Of a stretch of DNA of 64,000 nt, positions 56,801 to 64,000 are shown one piece after another. Location of the stretch: the NCBI GenBank assembly GCA_004154925.1, contig QJNS01000221.1, positions 62,001 to 126,000 of the forward strand, given 5' to 3'. Position 1 is the first letter of the stretch. Each line of letters starts with the position of its first letter. Made by a program: the position numbers and the translations under genes. Source of the DNA: Monosporascus cannonballus. Taxonomy: Eukaryota > Ascomycota > Sordariomycetes > Xylariales. The notes under the pieces are model-generated. The model ran no database searches. It was not told the origin of the DNA and saw nothing but the letters and a program-made list of their open reading frames with translations.

Positions 56801-58240
56801 TGGCCCTACAGTAAGAAAAAGAACTAAGGCGCAAATTTCCAGCAAAAGCCCAGGAGGTGCCACTGGTGCACATCCCATTCTTGGGCGGCTTGGGTCCTCG
56901 GGACTAGCTCTAAGACTATATATAGGGATTCGTGAAGGTGCTCGGTTCAATCCCGAGACCGGGTATTCTTTCTTTTCGTCTTTTCGGTAAGTTTATGATG
57001 AATGATAAATAATGCTTGACGCCTACTGAGCGAGCCCTTACCCCGTAACCGCAGTAGTCTCCAATGATATTGTGGTTCGCCGCGTGGTTATAAGAGATTA
57101 TTTTTCCAACGCGTGCCGTAAGTGCCAATGCCCAAGGCGGACTTCCATGGCCGGTGATCCCCTCATTCGACTGTAACGCAACGAAGAACCTTCTATAGCC
57201 CGCCGCCGCCGGTTCTCGGCCCCCTACCCCCGAACCCCTGCATCCATCCAGGGGTGTCCGGAAGCGGTAGCGAAGGGGCTCGGGGCAGGGTCCGGGCGAA
57301 GCTGTCTTGTTTCAAAGCCCCCCAAGTACCTACCTGAGGTGGTCCGGGGCGCCGCCACCCTACCTATAGGCCGGAAGCTCTGCCGAAGAAAGCGTTTCCA
57401 AGGGGCTAAGATAGGGGTAGCTCCTAAAGGAGTCGTAGGACGCCTCGACGTTTTGCATACGCTCATGCAGAGTCGTGGAGGGGTATGGGAGCGGTGACAT
57501 CCTGTCTGATCCCGCTCAGTTCCGCCAGAGTTAAGGAGTATACTGACTAGCACCGGGGGTATACCAAGCTTACCTATATCTTAGGCGAGAGTGTTATTGG
57601 CATTTACTCTCCATGTGGTGTTCTGATATGGGGAGGTCCCCGTGTCATCATGAAAAACTGCCGTGATCTTCGCGTGGTTGTTACATATCACGTTTCCCTA
57701 GGAACTTTCAACTCTGAGCTGTGCCGAACGAGCAGTTGTGTCTCAAGCAAATATCAATTAATCAATTCCCGCCTAGTATCAGCACAACCGCTATATCCAG
57801 TAAGCGCCTTGAAACGCCGAGCCCCATGCTCCCCAAAGCTAACTCCGATGGCCCCTAGTGAATGCAAATTCGCCATCCTATTTCGTTAAATTAAACATCT
57901 CTCATCCACCCAACCTCCACCCAAATGAGAAGCACAATGATATAGCTGAGCGGAACCAAGCAAAACCAACTGGAATATAAGGTTTAACCGGCACCTCCGA
58001 CGCCATGCCATGCTGGAAGGGAAAAAAAAAACAATTTGGGGAAGTCGAAGTACCGAGACGTTGGCTCAGTAGCACGGCATCCAAAAATGTGTTGCAAACG
58101 AAATCCTAACTTGTGTATCCGGGCTTCTAAAATGTTACACAACCACAGGCGAGATTGTAACAAGTCGTTGGATCGTATACGATTGGTAATCGAGAGGGAA
58201 TCCAAGAGAATTCCGGCAGCTCGTCAAAAATTTCTGAGGA
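53825..58240. other. Long spacer, one possible orphan frame
   Basis: 4.4 kb between TFIIA and RlmA holding the toa1 promoter and the rlmA 3' flank. Apart from the frame at 55028-55453, only short fragments are open. An isolated tRNA-like T-arm at 56941-56957 is discussed among rejected items. No long repeat was seen. Confidence 0.45.
55028..55453 (+). CDS. Possible orphan protein, 141 residues
   Basis: An uninterrupted ATG-started frame in an otherwise gene-free spacer. The product has unusually many Trp residues and a fairly protein-like composition (YPCPYIDGLKLDEFEM, CWNFADLSPRGRVPNS, LGWDTLFETLWDD). There is no signal peptide, membrane helix or domain I recognise. It could be a lineage-specific gene, one exon of a larger gene, or chance. 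Confidence 0.3.
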   Translation: MSWIPSSTTQAGNPITILTTTALHMLTKLADYLYPCPYIDGLKLDEFEMTGNREGLNPYTGDFDTSFGGCWNFADLSPRGRVPNSILWRAHRYVEIVWKLGTGTRRLGWDTLFETLWDDTLVAPTDLKDRERYDCLGERLV

Positions 58241-60239
58241 TCATCCGTCGACTTTGATCCTCTTGGGCTCGAGGCCGGGTATCTCTGGCCCATCCGAAGT
58301 GGGACCGGAGGTACTAATCTCCGGACTCTTCCTTTTGTTCGTGCCAGGGGGGTTATCATCCCTCAGGAAAGAAGGCCCGGAGCCGACTACGGGAGTAGCA
58401 AAATTGAGCGGACTTGGGAGAGTATTGCTGTCACTCCCTCTGTAGCCCCACTCGGGGTAGAAACTACTAGGGCTGGGCAGAAACTCGTTGTTGAGGAACC
58501 GTGACGGGAGGGCGGACGCGGGCGTATCGATGTTCATGTCTCTGTTATTCTGCGAATGAGGCACGGGTCTCGCAAATGGGTTGGGCGGACCTGTAGCTCC
58601 GGCAGACAGGAGAGCTGAGGCAGACGGCGAAGGTGGTGGTAGGACCACCATGGAGCCTGGCACTTCCGTTCCGTTGCGCTGAGTTACATTGGTTGTGGTA
58701 CGAGGGGAGTTCGTGGACTCAGCGGTGTTGCTGCCAGCGTCCGACTGCTCGTCGGGGATTTGCACCTTTAAGCGGGGCCTAGCACCGCCCCCGGATTTGA
58801 GACTGTTCGAACGAGAAGGAGGGCTGAATGTCGTCTCAGGGATAGAAGCCATTGGAGCGTGAGGCCTTGCTAGACTTGAGGTATTGGCGCGCTGCGGAGG
58901 TGGTGGAGGAGAAGACGCGCCGTTAGCCCGCGAGACTGCAGCGACGTCTACAGACTGAGACCGATGCCCTGCCTCGTCCTTCAAGCGGGACTGTTTATCA
59001 AAGGAAGCGAGATGCTCTCCTAGAATCGACCGGTTTTCATCGATAGGAGTGAATATACTGTGTTGTTTGCGCTGCGGCATCTTCTTGATAGCAGATGCTG
59101 TGTCTAAGAGTGGCTGGGCCAGTTTTTCTTCAGGTTGCTCCCGCTTCGGCTCCATCGGTGGCGGCGGCAGCGGCTGCTGTGGCTCTACCTGATGTTCGGG
59201 CTGCTGCTGCTGCGGCTGCGGTGGTTCGAGGTGCTGATGCGGGGGTTGCGGAGGAGACATATGCGTATGTGCCTGCGGAGGGAGCTGCTGATGGTGGACT
59301 TGCGGCGGCGATGGTTGCGGACGCGCCGGTTGATTTTGAGTGGTGTAATTGGGAGGGACGGATGACCGGCGCTGGTCATCTACGTACGAGTGCATCTGTG
59401 GGTGCGGCTGAGGTGCCTGATACGTATATTGATGAGGCGGATGAGGCGGATGAGGCGGTAGGGCGTGCGGCACGTGGGTCTGATTCTGAGGATTGTAGAT
59501 AGCGGGTTGAGGCATGAAGGCATAGCCGTTCGCAACGGGAGGGGGAGGCGGCGGAGGTGCGCCGCCGGATGCGCGACGGATATCATTCCTAGACGATGGC
59601 CTAGATCCCATCTGTGGCTGCGGGGTGTGACCTCGCGGCACGTAAGCCATACCGTTGATAGGAGGCGAGGCCGAGGGAGTATGTCCGCGTAGCTGTGGGA
59701 AGGGATGCTGCCCCGGGAATTGAGGAGCCGCAAATGATGGCTCCACGGAGCCTTCAAGCCCACGCGGAGGAGTGCCATCGGCATCATCGTCGTCATCGTC
59801 ATCGGCACCGCCGTGGAAATCTCCCGGACCCTTGTGCTCATTTGGGCCGCCGTGCTACAGGAGATTAGTCAACGCGAGCTCCCCTATACGTCTCAAAGAT
59901 TGCGACCTACGTAATGATATTTCGCCATTAACTCGCGCATGTCACTCGAAGAGTACTCGTATAGCTTCTTGTTCTGGCCAAATATGAAGACGGCTACATC
60001 GACGGAGCAGAGTACCGAAAGCTCGTGCGCCTTCTTGAAAAGGCCGCCCTTTCGCTTGAGAAACGTGCTGCAGACATTCGCAGAGGCGTTAGTAGGGGAT
60101 ACAAAAGATAACAACGGAATTCGCTAAATCCAAAAAGCCACCGAGGTATGTGCGGATTGGCGTCGGAGGGGGGCTGAGCTTACACAGAACGATTCCTGTC
60201 ATCTTTGATAGCTTTGATCTCAATCTTTCTGCGCCCCAT
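58241..60239 (-). CDS. rlmA: MADS-box transcription factor RlmA (Rlm1/MEF2 type)
   Basis: Three exons, 60239-60184, 60067-59911 and 59854-58241, give 608 residues. Intron 60183-60068 has a perfect TACTAAC branch; intron 59910-59855 has GACTAATC. The splices restore the MADS box at residues 1-57: [19 protein letters not shown], then [20 protein letters not shown] and DVAVFIFG. The MEF2-like SAM extension segment [20 protein letters not shown] follows. The rest is low-complexity: an Asp run ([18 protein letters not shown]), proline runs, and Pro/His/Gln-rich blocks. Ser/Thr-Pro-rich stretches could be MAP-kinase sites. The C terminus ends with a basic KRIKVDG. In yeast and Aspergillus this factor is the nuclear output of the cell-wall-integrity MAPK pathway, activating cell-wall genes; that role is inferred by orthology. 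Confidence 0.93.
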
Positions 60240-63200
60240 CTTGACGAAGCTGGACTTTCTGGACAGAGCCGATTGAAGAGGAAGAAATGAACTTCCGTCC
60301 GATTGACCGCAAAGTGTCAGGCGCGAAGACACCCGTACAGTTCTTGCAAGTCAACTCTGTGAAGTCGATTGTCCACCTAACAGTACATGTATATAGGTTA
60401 TGCGTCGGTCGACGTGATTGCAAACTATATAACGATGACGGCGGACGGCGACGGGTGATAATGCGACTCACGAAGCGCGCCGTTTGGTTATGGTGATGAT
60501 GATGATAATGGAGATGTGGACGAGGGAAAGGAAGTTGAATAGAGCAGCAGACAGCCAGGTCAAAATATGAAACGACACAAGCCGTCCTTAAGGTGCACAA
60601 GTGACGACGGGGCAGTGGGTTGTTCAGACGGAGAATCTCCCACAACGTCTATAAAATGAGATATGGACGTGGATGGGACAGCTAGGTATTAAATAGGTTT
60701 GGTCAAAGGGTATATGCAACCGTTGGGTATAGGCAGCCTTCGCTTTGCTAGTGTGCAGTCGAGCAACAGAAGTCTGTAATGTGATGGACTGACTCTTAAC
60801 GATGTCAAATCTCAAAACGGATACTGGAGATTTGTGGTCTTAATAGCAAAAAGGGAACTATAGCTATTGTACGGAATATGAAGCTTGTGCCGATGATCTA
60901 ATCATTTGTCGGTCGGTGCTTCTTGCATGTCGATGGGGCTGAACCATGTGCAGTTGATTTCTAATAATAGACGAAAAGTATCATCGTGGAGCGTGTGTGT
61001 GAGAGAAGAGGAAAGGATGTGGTGTGCGTCTCTGGCCGCAAAAAGAGGGACGGGGGAGAGGGGAGCAGCGAAAGGGGAATTTTTGGGGAAGGGGACCATT
61101 GAGCCGACCGAAACTTGACCGGATGAAATTGGTGACTGGGCTGCCATCTTACACTCCAGTTAGGTACACGTTGTACCAGGATACCTACGTTTCAAGTTGT
61201 TACGTTACAAGGACCATACTACATGCATGTGTCTTCTAGCTAAGTGCCCTAGCCCGAATGTCTAAGACAGGTACCATGGTACTTGGGTGCTGGGGGTAAA
61301 AGTCAATTGTTCTGCTGCATGGCATTTTTGCGTGGTTTGCGGGAAGACCTCCCTCCTTGAGTGGCATTTTTGCCCTGTTCGGGATCCACATGTCCATAGC
61401 CTTATCGGCTCGCACTAAAGATGAAGGTTACTGTGCCTCCACGCCAAGCTGGGAATGCATACTAGTCTAAACCTATAGCAGCCTACTTGACCTGCCTGCA
61501 TATTTGCAACGGTGCCAACCTTATCCAGGCGATAAAAGTTTGGTTACGCGTAACTAAAAGAAGACTGGAATGAACATGATGGCGTGAAGCGAATGGTGCA
61601 TGTTTGCACGTAGTGATAAGACTCTCGGTCGTGAAAAACGGCTTCGCGGTTTGATATTCATGCTACCCCCTAGATGTCCTTGGTCATATCATCGAGTCTC
61701 GCAGAATTTTGGGCCGAGGAGGTTGATATCTCCTACCGGTGAACGGGCTTGCTGATGATGTATAAACTCCTCCACAATATGGGTAGACAGCAGTTTGGCT
61801 TATCACCAGCGGCTGTCTTCAACCACCGTGATAGTCCATATACGTAACATAACATACAATTCTACCCCAACACAAGGGCGTACGCATGCAAGTACTGGAG
61901 ATCCAGTTCACGGATCCGACCTCGCGGCTTACCTGCACGAAATAAGCGGCTTAGAAACACACCCCTCCGTCATGGTGTTTGTCCTTATTCCGCTTGCCCT
62001 TCTTGAGGCTAAAAATGCTTATTTGGTCATGGCCGAGCTTCTCGAAGGGTTCTTTGCGTTTGCCATGTATTGCTTATCGCGTTACATGCTACGCACGGGT
62101 ATCTGATTGGCACGGCAGGTCTAGGTCGTCTACAGATTTCCCGGAGCAACGGTCGCCCTGTATCCATTCTACCCCTTGCAGGTGCGACTTATCAGGGAAT
62201 ATAACGAACGGGTGGGCTAGTCTGTATCACTGGAGACCTGGAACGAAAAGAGTTGAAGGTCTTTCGAATGTCGACATCGTTTCTGTTATTCTCTTTCGAT
62301 CTAAGTATAGACTCGTTTGCAAACATCAGCTCTTCATCTTCCTTGACACGATGATCCTTGTCCGGAGTAGCTCGACATCGACGACCTGTATGATGGGCGC
62401 CGGCCGCCTACCGTCTAGGTACGTAGCAAGTTCACCGGATCAATCCAAAGACATCGACAACGTCATCCTGCAATGCAGGTCGGCGCAGGCTATCGTCATC
62501 CATCATCGCCCAAGCCTTTCCTTTTCCCCCCACACGAGCAACGCGGGCAAAATGCGGATTTGCATAGCTGGCATATGGTGATGACTGGCTCATTAAGCGC
62601 CGAATGGGCAAAATACAAGCCAACACCACGTGCGTACAGCCAGCCTGCATTTTTCTCATTGGCCGGTTATTATTCCCATGCGAGTAATATCGCCAGGGGG
62701 GCAAAAAGGTAACCAGCATTGCAGGGCTTGGGTCGATTGCTGCTGTCGTGGAAGGGTTCCTCGTGCATGGTGCGTGAGACGGATCAGAGCGCGCTGAGCC
62801 AACTTGGGTCGTTAGCCGTGGGCCGGTCTTAGTGCGGGATGCTAAAAATAGCTATTTTTAGCAGCTCACGCTAACGCTAGTGCTCGAACCCTTGCTGCGA
62901 TATGCACGTCGCATGCATGGGACCCCGCTTCACAACGATTCCGTCTTTTCATCACCTCATGTCGCTGCCGGATCTGGCAAATAGTTACCTCGATCCGGTC
63001 AATCTGGGAGGAAAAAGGCGGGCAGAGACGAACAGTACCTCCTCCAGAGTAATTGATGTAACATCCCGTCACGAGTCATATCCCTCCTGGCCCTGGAAGC
63101 GAACACTCTCCGGTCTCGTTCGAGGACATTTGCATTCCGCAGCAGCTCAAAACTTCGTAAGACAAAACACTCTTGATATCCTTGCTTTAGGGTTGAACAA

Positions 63201-64000
63201 GCTGTTTAGCCTACCATGATTAGCTAAGTTTTGTACGTTGCAGTATGATGTGATGCTACCGCCTCTACGCTTGTCTACCCCGAGAACTGCCTCACTTGTT
63301 TCGACTCTTGACCGTGGCTTCGGATCTGATCCGGGTAGATCCAATGCCGATCGGGGATTCTAGAAACTCCCTGTGCCCCTGCGGGCTGCTGCAGATCGAT
63401 ATTTCTTGATCTCGGAGTATGAAATACCCCGCACGCGGTCCACACGTACTGTACGGAAACAATGTAGGTCATCTCTCGTGCCGTGGCGCAGTCCCGGTTC
63501 ACCGACGGAGCGTGACCTACGCACCTCTGAATGCGGGAGAGTTCGGAGTTCTTGGATTTTCCTCCTAGGGAGGTTAATTTGCCCACCACGATTGGCTATC
63601 ATTCAGTATGTAAAATGGCGAGGCGAGGCTAGAGTATAACCCGCTCCCCACCCCATCCATCATGCAATGTCCCCAAAGCGACGGCAGCGGGGGCGGGATG
63701 GCTCGGGCCCGATGCAGGTCGGAGCACAGAACAGCAAGCAAGCAGCCCAATCATTCTGTGTGACTTACCTAACACAGGCGCGCTTAATTACGTTACAAGG
63801 AGACGCAGCCCCGGTGCCTTGGAGAGAGAAAAAGACAAGATGAAAAGCCACCTCTGCTCTGCCTAAGTTGCGCAATCGGTGCGAGACAACCCCGCCCAAG
63901 ATTACGGTATCTAGAGATACATTGGTTAGGAGAGAAGGAAAAGGAGGAGCCCCTTCCGCCACGAAACTTTCGGCGTGCAGAGCTGATACCAAGCAGCCCT
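60240..64000. other. rlmA upstream region and spacer to window end
   Basis: 3.76 kb upstream of rlmA. The first part presumably contains the promoter and leader, with GATGATGAT simple sequence near 60495-60515. Further right, short open frames on both strands lack known motifs. An unusual palindrome lies at 62829-62874 (listed separately). No RNA gene was recognised. Confidence 0.45.
62829..62874. repeat. 46-bp palindrome with perfect 22-bp core
   Basis: The core 62841-62862 is a perfect palindrome built on GCTAAAAATAG and its complement, with no spacer. The symmetry continues outward to 23-bp arms with four mismatches, three of which are transition-type pairs. It lies in a spacer with no flanking gene within about 2.5 kb on the left. 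Confidence 0.85.

Noticed and set aside
56880..56970. tRNA-like element: T-arm CTCGG-TTCAATC-CCGAG followed by a T-rich stretch, with an A-box-like TAGCTC upstream
   Set aside because: No D-stem, anticodon stem or acceptor pairing can be formed at the proper distances. At most it is a decayed tRNA or tRNA-derived fragment.

Overview
The window reads as a nuclear segment from a filamentous ascomycete (Pezizomycotina). Genes carry short spliceosomal introns (about 50-190 nt) with GT...AG ends and clear CTAAC/CTGAC-type branch sites. The recognisable products (Sfp1-like zinc finger, Cdc20, LaeA-like methyltransferase, HET protein, L-arabinitol dehydrogenase, RlmA, TFIIA) fit that group. I saw no bacterial operons, CRISPR arrays or prophage. 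Several open frames begin at TTG or GTG; for spliced eukaryotic genes I used the first supported in-frame ATG instead.

Layout, left to right: a truncated Sfp1-like C2H2 factor (-) at the left edge; about 7.4 kb without a recognisable gene; a kelch-BTB protein (-) divergent from Cdc20 (+); an IPNS-like 2OG-Fe(II) oxygenase (+); a tiny four-exon zinc-binding protein (-); a HET-domain gene (-) and an F-box-like gene (-); a repeat-rich, partly AT-rich stretch ending in a full-length but broken tannase/feruloyl esterase pseudogene (-); a helix-hairpin-helix-like protein (+); a DUF1479 oxygenase (+); L-arabinitol 4-dehydrogenase (+); mitochondrial ATP synthase subunit g (+); a repeat-rich 4.6 kb gap containing an assembly N-run; a five-exon LaeA-like methyltransferase (-); about 10 kb without recognisable genes but with a 454-bp inverted-repeat element (MITE-like); TFIIA large subunit (-); a further 4.4 kb spacer; the MADS-box factor RlmA (-); and 3.8 kb of spacer to the end.

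The genes are mostly core housekeeping and regulatory loci with separate promoters, not a functional cluster. No PKS, NRPS, terpene cyclase or P450 accompanies the LaeA-like gene or the oxygenases, so there is no evidence of a biosynthetic cluster. Accessory character is concentrated in the HET/F-box/pseudogene interval (17-29 kb) and in the 42-52 kb spacer. Gene density is low, and long spacers hold decayed repeats with transition-type differences compatible with repeat-induced point mutation (RIP). All gene models were spliced by eye from the sequence and have not been checked against transcripts or databases.
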